The notes under the pieces are model-generated. The model was given only the letters and a program-made list of their open reading frames with translations, was not told the origin of the DNA and did not search any database. This document shows, piece by piece, positions 1 through 12,400 of a stretch of 64,000 nucleotides of DNA (position 1 is its first letter; the number at the start of each line of letters is the position of its first letter). Made by a program: the position numbers and the translations under genes. This stretch comes from Anoplolepis gracilipes (lineage: Eukaryota; Arthropoda; Insecta; Hymenoptera; Formicidae): NCBI RefSeq assembly GCF_047496725.1, contig NC_132980.1, forward strand, positions 5,688,072 to 5,752,071. Direction: 5' to 3'.

Positions 1-403
1 AAAGAATTTATATTTTTCCAAATTTGTCAATTTCAAACATTTATTTTTTATAAGAAATATTATTATTAAAATCTTTTATTATGCGAACACACAAACACAC
101 ATATATGCATATATTAATTAAAATAAGAAATGCATATTGGATTGTGTGTTGAGCTTTCAATTGATATAAACTTTATTAAGAAACAATAATTCAGCGTAAT
201 AAAAGTAAAAAAGTCTATCTTAAAAAATTCGAAATTGTATGAAATGAATAAGATGAGAGGATATATTAATATTTTTAGTAGTAGTTTTTCCTAAATATTT
301 CTATCAATGACATTTTTATTAACGTAGTAAAAAAGGTGATAATTAAATTAACTTGAAAAGAATCATGTACAGAATTATGATAATTCGATTTAAATTGGGC
401 AAG

Positions 404-3400
404 GTCCTAAACTCACGGCACCAGCTACTCCGGAAGTCAACCCCTCGCTACCAGATACGCCAGTCTCGCTGGATTTCGCTGAGGCCACTAGGAATTCATT
501 GCCGGCGAAGGAAATGGAAACGGGAATCGATTGCGAGACACTTTATTTTCGGTAAATAGTTGTCTGTCGTAGTTACATATGCCAGTTATTGCAGTTATTC
601 TTGAAGCACACGAGTGCATAAGTGTATATATAGATCGACATGTATAAGGCACACATGTATGGACATTTATAAACCTTCTTTCTATTATGACAAGCTTAAT
701 ACAATTCTCTGGGACGTTAGCGATTGTCTTATCATTTTTCTATCGTTATACAACACATACAAACGATGACACGAGTGTAGAGAACGCGGAAAGTCATTTA
801 TTTCCAAGTCTCGTTTATTTTTAGATTTCCTTAATAAACGTAAAAGCACATGCGAACAGGAAAAAGAATTATTATTTAATTAATTAGTTTTTTAAATGAT
901 TTCTTAGAGGAAAGATATCAAAATCTATTATAGATTTTCTTCTTTTTTTTCTTTATAAAACGGCATATCTATAATAATTAAATATTGATATCAGAGTTGT
1001 ATAAATTTGATCTTGATTGATTCAAATTGATGTTTAATTAGTCTATTTATCAAAAATTTATGATTCGTCCATTTATTACTTGTTTGTATATAAATTAACT
1101 TTTATAGGAATTTTGCAAAAAATTTTTTTTGGCTTTTTTTTGATAAATTACATATTTTAAAAACATAAATTTTTATTTTATAACAATAAATATCTTTTAT
1201 GATAATTAAATTATTCTAAAAGGTTCAAGAGTTTTTCAAATAAATACTATTTGTTTATATAAACTAGTAAGTTTATAAACAAGTAGTATTTATTTAAAAA
1301 ACTCTTGAAGCTTTTAGAATAATTTAATTATCACAAAAGATACAATATTTATTGCTATTTATATATTATTTATTAGAAAAAAGGCAGGACAAATTTTTGT
1401 AAAAATCCTATAAAAGTTGATTTATATCTAAACGAGTAATAAAAGCAGGAATCATAAATTAAAATAATTGTCATAACACATTCAAAGGAAAAAAATAACT
1501 TTATATAAATACTTTATATAAATTATTTTTTTTTATAGTTTCTTATTTTTTTCTTTTCAATGTGCGATGAAAATTATTTTATTTTTATAAATAAAGAAAT
1601 TTCTAATTTTATTCTTTTTCATTACATATTCAAGAAATTTGTATAATTCGAAAATTTATTGCAATAAACTTTTCTACATTTTTACTATGCTTCTACAATT
1701 CTCGATGAGTATGTCAGTTTTAAGGACGATGTTTTAAAGACTAATTTCTCAAATTTTGATTTATGTTTGTTTTTTAAAGCTATTTACTTAAAAAAATAAT
1801 AATAAATATAAGAGCAATCTTAGTAAATTTATTTGAGTACAAAACAAAATATTCATATAATCAAGAACTTATTATTTTATTGTTGATAATAATATATAAA
1901 AAAATAGAATTATATTAAATATTGTTAAGAAAGATAGAAGCGAATCTTTCGGTCCAACTTTTTGATCTAGCGCAAACATATAATTAATTAACATTAAAAA
2001 TTAAAATATATAAACACATTTATAGGACTAGTAGATAGAACTTTTTTTTTTACTATCACATTCTTGATTCCACTAAAAAAAAACCTTGAATCCATAGTTA
2101 TTATTAGACAACTGTTATCTGATAAACATGATCCTTGAAACAATTAATTATTGCCTAAAATTTTTGTTTAACAAATTTTATAACTTGTAACGTTCTTTTT
2201 TCAGAAGAAAAAATGTGAAAGACTTACTAGTACAAATTCCTAGTAAAATTTTAATTTTAGAAGCTCATATATTAGATAAAAATTGCCATCTATTAGAGAT
2301 GACATTATCAAAAGCTAAATCTATAGGAACGTTAGTAAAATTAGAAACTATACCTAAGAAAATTAACCTACAATCATTAAATTTATATAAATGTCAGATG
2401 GTTTACTAATTCAAACCTATCATCAATATAAGCTTTAGCCTTAGGGGAACCCTTGATTATAAATCTATATAAAAACACCACTAGAAATCAAATGGACTAC
2501 TGATAAAGATAATAATCAATTTATAAAGATAATTAACTTTATGGACTTTTGATCATATGCTTTAGGTAATGTCCTGTTCCTAAAAATAAGTCGACATAAA
2601 AATATAACCCTGGCCCAGGGTTAGGTTTGAAAAGTAACACGTTACTTGTAACACCGTTACCGTTACAGTTACTTTTTTTTTTGTAACGAAGTGATAACGA
2701 CGTTACTATTTTTTTCTGTAACTGTAGCGGTAACGTAGTTACATTTTTTAGTAACAGTAACGAATTTAACACTTTTATCGTTACTTTTTATATATGGATC
2801 CTATTTGTGACATATTATATTTTCTATTTTCGTATATCCAATCTTCAATTATCAATAGATATTCATATAGATCCGTATTTAGAACGTGCAAACATCTTTG
2901 TAAGCGCGTTCTGAATGCGGACCATAATTATGAGAGTACAAAAAATATATCTTGTATTTGATTATAGTTATAAATTTAATGCAAAGTAAAATTTTTTTAT
3001 TTATACTTTGAGTGTTTAAAATTTTTTTCCTTATTATTTATGGTGTTAGAAATTTAAAATAAAAAATTTTAAAATAATTTATTGATATTTTATTAATATT
3101 TTAATTATTAATTTTTTTGATAAAATATATTACAAAAGTATATTTTTTATTTAATTTTTAGTCTTGTTTTAACATTAAAAAAGTAACAAATAGTTACTTT
3201 TTTTAATGCTAATTATACCATATGTTTGCGTTAAGAAAGGTCCAAACAATTGGATCGAAACATTCGCTTTTAGCGTTTCTTAAAAGTATTTAATATAGGC
3301 TATTCTATTTTTTGTTGTATACTATTATCAATGATGTAGGTTCTTGATTATATGAATATATTTTGTTTTGTACTCAAATAAATTTACTAAGATTGTTCTT

Positions 3401-6400
3401 ACATGCCTATTATTTTATTTATTATTAAAAAAAGAAAGTTTAAAACCACACTATATCAAAACTTCGTTACAATATAACAGAGACCAGTAAATAATTGTAA
3501 GCGTAAATTTTTATATTAACTTTTTCAAAGACAACAATATACATATATATATATATATATGTATATGTGACCATTAAGTTTTACTACATGAAATTTTTTC
3601 ACGAAGAGTTAATCTTAACGTATAATAACCATATATGTGTACGTACATTATTTTTTTCAAGCATTCTTCAATTTTTTTATTTTGTTTAATAATTATAAAT
3701 ATATTTTAATCAAATATATAATTTAAAAAAATAAAATAATTTTGTCCGACTTCAAGAAATCCATCTTTGAAGAAGTCAAACTTTAAACTCGAGCTTAAAA
3801 ACAAAATAATGTGTTGCTTTTGATACATTTTTTTCTCTTGGCATTATTTACTGATTTGACTCAATATGATAATTTTAGTGACGGTCATCGAAGAATCGAT
3901 ATGGTATTGGTCTACCAGGAAGAAAACGAAGGTGTCATGACCGAAATAGAAGCTCGTCGGCGAGAACAGAGAAAAATCTTTCAACAAAATCTTTTAAAAG
4001 ATGGTCTACAACTGGAATTAGAACCGAAGCAGAATTCATTTGATGGGAAAACGTATTTCTTAAAGTTACATATACCTTGGAAAATAAAGGTGCAGTACGC
4101 AGAAGTAATGAGTCTGAAACTACCCACAAAGAGATTCAAGACCATTCCTATGAAAACTTGGGTACGTCTCTTTTACAGTTAGGTACACTCGTACTGTATT
4201 CCATACTATAAATGTGTGATATATGTGACCTAAATTGAAAGCAGGATACTGACGGTGCCAAAGACACATCGAAATATTTGAAGAGATGGAAACGATGGTC
4301 CCAGTGGATACGTAAAATACATACTTGGGACACGACAAAGTATCCCGAGGAACCGCACTTTTATGATTATATAGATTCCGGCGATCTCGAAGAGAGGTAA
4401 TATACATTTATATAAGGTGTTCCAAAACAATCAAATGTCATTTTTCTTCTTTAATTTTTTCCTCTTTGGTTTTTCCTTTAAGAATGTTTAGTACCTATTT
4501 TTTAAAAAATAGGAATTTAATAAAATTTGCACAGATTGTTCTGATACATGTTCAGAGACTTATAAAAAAACCTGGAGTTGATTCCCTGAAGCAATCAAAA
4601 GTTATAAGGATTTTAATTTGCAATGAATTTACCTGTCGATATTATTATAAATATAATTATTTTGTGGAGCTAATTATAAGTAAAAGTATTAATATAATTA
4701 TAAATATAATTATTTATATAAATAAGTATAAATATAATTATTTCTGTCCTTTTTAGTCCTTAAATTGATACGATTACGGATTTTCTATCTTATAAAAAAC
4801 CTATAATTGTGTTGATTTAAGAACTAAAATAGATAGAAATAATAATAGAAATTTATTCAAAATTTGCAAAAGTATAGTTTAAATATAGAGGAAATATTTG
4901 ATCATATAATTTTGGTCAAGTACTGACTAGTTCAAAAGATATTGAATATAATTTTCTCAATTTCGTCCTATTATCCGAGATGACATATTATTTGTTGTGA
5001 AAACGTGGCAACATAGCATTCAACTGAGCCTTCTTTTGACATTTTAAATAACTTATCTTTTCATCTGAAGAAGCCTCTACATACAAACTTGTAAGCGAGA
5101 AGCGACTAGGCCTCATATGTCAATTTGCAATTTGATCAAGTTATGACAAATTATTAGTTGCCACATTTCTTTCTTCTCGGAGAAATGACAAATTATTAAA
5201 TTTATCAAAGAAATAGTTAAAAATCTTCTATATTTTGTCATTATTCACTATTATAATTTTTATTCTGACATTTTAAATTACTCTATACGAGTAAATTCTT
5301 TTATTTTTATAATTCATATTTGGGTTGTAATGTTGAAATCGAGATACTGTCAATGATAAAAGTTTCTCATTATAATTTAAGAAACACGAAAATTCTCCGA
5401 AAAAGAGCAACAGAAGTTTGAAAATACATTTCTACACTCTAGCTATGAATAAATAATAAGATTTTATGCAATCTTTATAATAATCATATATTAAAATATA
5501 TAAGAAAAGTATATATTTGTCAATTTCGACTACTTTTTGCTCCGATTGTAGATGCTAAACATCCTTAATTATTATAAAGTACAATAGTTACAAATATATA
5601 TTATGGCAAAAATTGTCTTCAAGTTGACCAAAGAATTTATTAAAATGACATCCAATGGTTTTGAAATACTCTGTATAAACACCGTGCAAAATAGAAAGTT
5701 ATTGTCATTAAACTTTACTGTTGAATTTTACATAATTTCGAAGGTTTATCGTAAAGGAAAGAGACAACGCTTATACGCCTGCTCAGAGATCGTTGATAGT
5801 AATGCAAATATTGTTAAGAACGAGATATGACGAGACCCACGAGAAATCTGGTATTCGCAGACTGCTAGCAGATGGAACGTACCTCGATTGCTTTTCATTG
5901 CACGAGGGTCCTTACAATAAACCTATGAGCAATGGAGATATTCTCGATAGGTATCTGTTGTATCTGATATGGGCAAGACCCTCGCAATGGTATAAGAAAC
6001 AACCATTATGGCTGATAAGACGATATTTTGGCGAGAAAGTTGCCCTTTATTTCGCATGGCTAGGATTTTACACGAGGTGTTTATATCCGCCGGCAATAGT
6101 GGGTCTTTTGTGCTTTATTTACGGTCTTGGAAGTATGGATGGCGAAGACAACGTGCCCAGCAAAGAGATTTGCGACTCTAATATAGCTGGTACTTTGCTT
6201 CTCATATTGTATAATTTAAAAAATTGTATAATTTTAACATATTAATTAATACTCATTATGATTTTATTCAACTTCTTAGGAAATATCACTCTATGTCCTC
6301 TTTGTGACAAAGCGTGTACCTACCAGAGACTCGGCGATTCTTGTATATTTTCGAAATTGACTTACCTATTCGATAATCCAGCGACTGTCTTCTTTGCCAT

Positions 6401-9400
6401 TTTTATGTCTTTCTGGGGTAAGACTTGAGAAAGAAAAGAAACCATTTTCTTCTTCATTCTAACGTAGGGGAGACCGGCGTTAAAAGTAACATTTTTTAAT
6501 TTTGATGAAATAAATAAATTCTATATTTTTCTTAGAGATTTAATGTTTATTTATACGGATAAGTTAAAGATTTAAGATTAGTTTGATAGCGATAATGTGT
6601 CATTAAATATTTTGAGAAAAATGTTATAACCCTGCAAAATGACCGAGGAGAGTTGTTACCTTCTACCCCGACTTTGGGGTTGAAAGTAACAACGCTGGGT
6701 TGTAGCACAAATAGATACAAACTGAATTATAAAATGAGAACTAACAAATAATTAAAAGTAACTTTAATTAATAATACTCAACATATTAAAAATAATCAAC
6801 GTAACATAAATTGTCTTTTCTTTAATTGATACAACATAAATAGTATTTCTTAATCAGTAATCAACGTAACATAAATTGTTTTCTTTTTACTTAGCACAAC
6901 ATAACATTAGCGTTTTAATGACATCAATTAAATGCAAATAATTAATTAAAATTAATTGTTTTAGTTCTCACTCGAAGACTCATCTGAGTAGCAGTTGGAA
7001 CACATAAAATTAACCTTATCAGATTTTTTAATACAATGCTCATGTCTCATAATTACATAATTAGTTAGGTATGTTGATTTATTCATACAATATTTCGTGT
7101 TGGAGTAAGTTGTAACATGTTACAATTTACCCCAACGGCATGTTACTTCTGACTCCAAAATACGATATATTCTAAACTAAAGTATTTATATTAAAAACGT
7201 TTAAAATATAATGAAATGGCAACATATATCTATCTACCGATTAACTCATAAGATATGAAGAAAAAATAATTGCTGATAAAGTGTAAAATTTACGAATAAA
7301 TCCAAAAAAATATCATTGAAACTTATTTGCTCACATGATGTGTAGTTACCTCGTACACAACACTCGTTAATAGAGTGGCACTAAAAGCAACTATCATGAT
7401 GACAGCGTAACAGTGGTAAACAAGTATTTGACCCGTTTTGTTTTCATAATGATATCTATTTTCTTTACAAAGTTATCAGCCGTGTTACAACCTATCCCTG
7501 TTACTTTTAACCCTGGTCTCCCCTACCTGTGTGTTTTAACGTTAATGTTTTAATATACATACATATATCTCTTTCCTCAACAACGCAGCTACTACGTTTC
7601 TCGAACTTTGGAAACGACGACAAGCAGTGATTGTCTGGGAGTGGGATCTTCAGAACAACGATTACGACGAAGAGCCCAGGCCCGAATTCGAGGCGTCCGT
7701 TAAAACGTTCCGAATAAATCCCGTAACGAAGGAGAAGGAGCCATATTTACCCGCGATGTCTAAAGCCATACGATATTTGGCCACAGGCTCGATAGTATTT
7801 TTCATGGTAATTACATCACTTTACATCTCCGAGCATTTTCCTCGATACCCAGTATTCTTTATAATTGTACACTATTCTCCCTTATCTTTTTATACATCCT
7901 TATTTTTATAGATATGCGTGGTCCTTGGGGCGGTCTTAGGGACAATCGTGTATCGCATCTCGCTGGTCGCCGTCTTCTACGGTGGCGGTGGTACTTTTCT
8001 AAAAAGGCACGCAAAGATATTCACCTCCATGACTGCCGCTCTTATTAATCTGGTGATAATAATGATACTCACACGGATATATCATCGATTGGCACGATGG
8101 ATGGTCAACATGGAGAATCCGAGAACACAGACGGAATACGAAGCCAGCTATACGTTCAAGATCTTTCTATTCGAATTTGTCAATTTTTATTCCTCCTTGA
8201 TTTACATCGCCTTTTTCAAGGTATCTATAAAAATCTATAAAAGTATAATAAAAGACGATATATACATTGAAAACTCCTTAATATGTCAATTTTTAGGGAA
8301 GATTTTTCGTCTATCCTGGCGACGCGGATGCGAGAGCCTCGGACTTTTATCGCATCAAAACAGATGTGTGCGATCCCGCTGGTTGTCTCTCGGAAGTCTG
8401 TATTCAACTTGCGATTATAATGATCGGTAAGCAGTGCTTCAATAACTTCGTCGAGATTCTATCGCCAAAATTGTGGAACTGGTGGCGCAAGAGAACACAA
8501 GTAGCGGCGACGAAAGATCACGATAGGAGGTACACTTGTTGGGAGCAAGATTATCAGCTTCAAGACCCGGGAAGATTAGCTTTGTTCGAAGAATATTTAG
8601 AAATGAGTGAGTAATTGTATTTTATGCGCGCGCATAATACAATGTGTTCTAAAAGTACCGTATGCCTTTTGAATAGCAAATTCTTTAATATAGATTGTTT
8701 TACTGTTTGAAGATCATTTTTTCTTCAAAGACAATATCAAGAAAGTCATAAGAATTTTCAAGTTAATGATTAAAAAGAAGAATTTGTAAAATCGAAAAGT
8801 TAACATTCAGTTAATTTCAAGTAGACTTTAGTTTAAGAATGTTTAGCACCTACAATCGGAGCAAAAAGTAGTCGAAATTGACGAATATATACTTTTCTCA
8901 TATATCCTAATATATGATTAGTATAAAGATTGCATAAAATCGTATTATTTATTTATAGCTATAATGTAGAAATGTATTTTCAAACTTCTGTTGCTTTTTT
9001 CGGAGAATTTTCGCGTTTTTTAAATTATAATGAGAAACTTTTATTATTGACAGTACCTCGATTTCAACATTACAGCACAAAATTTGAATTATAAAATTAA
9101 AAGAATTTACTCGTACAGAGTAATTTAAAATGTCAGAATAAAACTTATAATAGTGAATAATGACGAAATATAGAAGATTTTTAACTATTTCTTTGATAAA
9201 TTTAATAATTTGTCATTTCTCCGAGAAGAAAGAAATGTGGCAATATGGTAATTTTTCATAAATTGGTCAAATTGCAAATTGACATATGAGGCATAGTCGC
9301 TTCTCGCTTACACGTTTGTATATAAAGGCTTCTTCAGATAAAAAGATAGATTATTTAAAATGTCAAAAGAAGGCTCAGTTGAATGCTATGTTGCCACGTT

Positions 9401-12400
9401 TTCACAATAAATAATATGTCATCTCGGATAATAGAACGAAATTAAGAAAATTATATTCAATATCTTTTGAACTAGTCAGTACTTGACCAAAATTATGTGA
9501 TCAAATATTTCCTCTATATTTAAACTATACTTTTGCAAATTTTGAATAAATTCTTATTATTATTTTTATCTATTTTAGCTCTTAAATCAACACAATCACA
9601 GGTTTTTTATAAGATAAAAAATCTGTAATCATATCAATTTAAGGACTAAAAAGGACAGAAATAAATATATTTATACTTATTTATATAAATAATTATATTT
9701 ATAATTACATTAATACTTTTACTTATAATTAGATTCACAAAATAATTATATTTATAATAATATCGACGGGTAAATTCATTGCAAATTAAAATCCTTATAA
9801 CTTTTGATTGCTTCAGGGAATCAACTCCAGGTTTTTTATAAGTCTCTGAACATGTATCAGAACAATCTGTGCAAATTTTATTAAATTCCTATATTTTTAA
9901 AAATAGGTACTAAACATCCTTAAACAAATTGGAAAGGCTATAGCCGGATAAGCATACTAAAAGTGCTGTCCCCGACAAGTTTTCAAATAACATTTGGCCT
10001 GTCATGTCCTTACTGTAAAAAACAAAATTTTTCTCAAAATTTTAGTTCCCTAACTCTATTGTTTTCCAAGTTATCGAGAAAAACGTCATTTTCAGTTTTT
10101 ATTTTTCTTTTCTGTAAAGATTTGAGATAATCCCATATCAATTTTTTTTCAGAACATTTATCAACAAAAGACACAGAAAAATATTTTTTTATTAATCTCG
10201 AATAAAAGCTCGATTTTTTAAAAAAAGATTGAAATTAAGAAACGGCTTTTTTAATATGTTTCTTTTGAGGTTCAATCATCAAATTTTTATAATATACTCT
10301 TTTTATACATCTCAATACTTTCAAATTTTTTCAATATTTTTGAATTGGTGCAACATGATGGAAAAAATGGAAAATTCTTTTTTTTTTATTTTTTGATAAT
10401 AGGACGGAAAATTATTTATTTTTTCGTAATAATTATAATAGTAATTATAAGAATTGTAATAGTTATAATTATACTGCAGGATAGAAATATTTTTTTATGC
10501 AAAAACAATTTAAAAGATGTATTTATGAAAATTGTTTTGCATATAAAATATTTTTATTTTGCAGTATAATTATAACTATTACAATTATTATTATTAATGA
10601 TTTCTTTTTTTGCGAAAAAATTGACTTTGTAAATTGATAAGAAAGTCTGTTAAAAGGGCATTTAATTATTTTGGAACACTATATATATATATAGATATAT
10701 ATATATGTATGTGTGTGGGTGTGTGTATGTATACTTTACGGAGAAATATATTTTTGCGAATATTTCATTTTTTTTGCAATGTCTGTTTATAGTTTTACAA
10801 TACGGATTTGTAACGTTGTTCGTGGCAGCGTTTCCTTTGGCACCGATTTTCGCTTTATTAAATAATATCGCCGAGATAAGACTGGATGCATACAAAATGG
10901 TGAAGGAGGCTCGACGACCGTTGGCCGAGCGAGTAGCGGATATCGGCGCCTGGTTTGGCATTCTCAGGGGTATTACTTACGTGGCGGTCGTATCGAATGT
11001 ACGTACAGAAATTCCCATAAAATTTTATTCAAGTCACGCACGAGACAGCTATTAAGTTTCCATCAAGTGACAAAAAATTACAAAATACACACATACACAG
11101 ACACACACAGACCGCCTGTCTCTCTGTGCAATTTGAACAAAATTCCAAACAAAGTAATTATTTTCCATCATTTATATCCACTTATTATTCATTTTTATTT
11201 GCCATTTTTAACAAAATGTATAATTATTTTCCAACATTTACATCTATCTGTTATTTATATTTTATTGTATCAATTTTTGGACAAAATTCATAATCCATTA
11301 TTTTATTCATTTATAGTTCATTATTGCAGCCATTATTTATATTTATTTGTCATTATTATGTTCAAATTTTCAAATTGTTTTCTAATAATAAAATAGTTGA
11401 AACGCATTTAATTTACTATAATCTGATAATAATTTCATAACACATCCTATACATATATTTAAAATCTCTTAAACAAAGCAATTGCAGACATATCTCTAAA
11501 CCAACTTTCTTACTCATTTTAAGGACTTTATTTTAATTTATATTTAAAGTTAGAATTTTCAAACCCAAAACTTTTTATATATAAATATATACATATAATA
11601 TACATACAATGGTTTATTAAATATTTATATAACACTAATATAATAATATATAATAAATATATATAACTAAATTAAATAAATTAGAGGCTCTAAATATTAC
11701 TAACAAAAGTAATATAATTATATAAACAATTAGGGATTAAAGAGCAAACACAGATGTAGAGCGTAAATTGACATCCAATTAAATATATATAGAAATATAA
11801 TAATATATAACAAATATACAGGGTGTCCCATTTTAATTCCTCCAGTCGAATATCTCGAAAACCAAGCCTGGGAGAGAAAAATGTTTCAGGCAAAAGTTGT
11901 ATGGTTTCGAGGGGGCCATAAGATGGTACCATTGGTCTGCTCTTGAAGAGTCATTTGAAAGTCACGTGAAGATCACTTCAATTTTTTTAAATGGCACTCC
12001 CTAATTTTTGTTACATATTCTTGTAGCTAATTTCGAGAGCTTTTCAAAACACTATGATAAAATGTTTTTTCATTAAACACTTTTCGAATTATAAGGCTTC
12101 AAAGTTGCAATATTTTGCAATAAAATACAAGATATCTCGTAAAATATTCATTTCTCGATTATCTTACCCTAATACTTTTATGCACAGAATAATGAGACGA
12201 ATCAATTGGTGTAAAGAAAACACATAGTTATCTTTAAGGAAAAATCTGAATTTGCAACTAGCAGTTACACATTTTTACTTTAACATAATTATGTGTTTTA
12301 ATTACGCCAATTGATTTGATTATTTATTCTGTGCATAAAAGTATTAGGGTAAGATTTTTTTAAAAATTTTTCGAATTTTCCATATTTTTCGAGATATTTC

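Noticed and set aside
4466..4756. A 90-residue reading frame starting like FAQIVLIHVQRLIKKPG, seen again at 31770-32138, 36940-37185, 42089-42370 and 46910-47125
   Set aside because: It is the terminal half of the TTAA element read in one frame. It repeats because the element repeats, ends in AT-rich low-complexity codons, and shows no known domain.
10345..10569. 74-codon frame in anoctamin intron 8
   Set aside because: Lies within a foldback repeat; composition reflects the hairpin.
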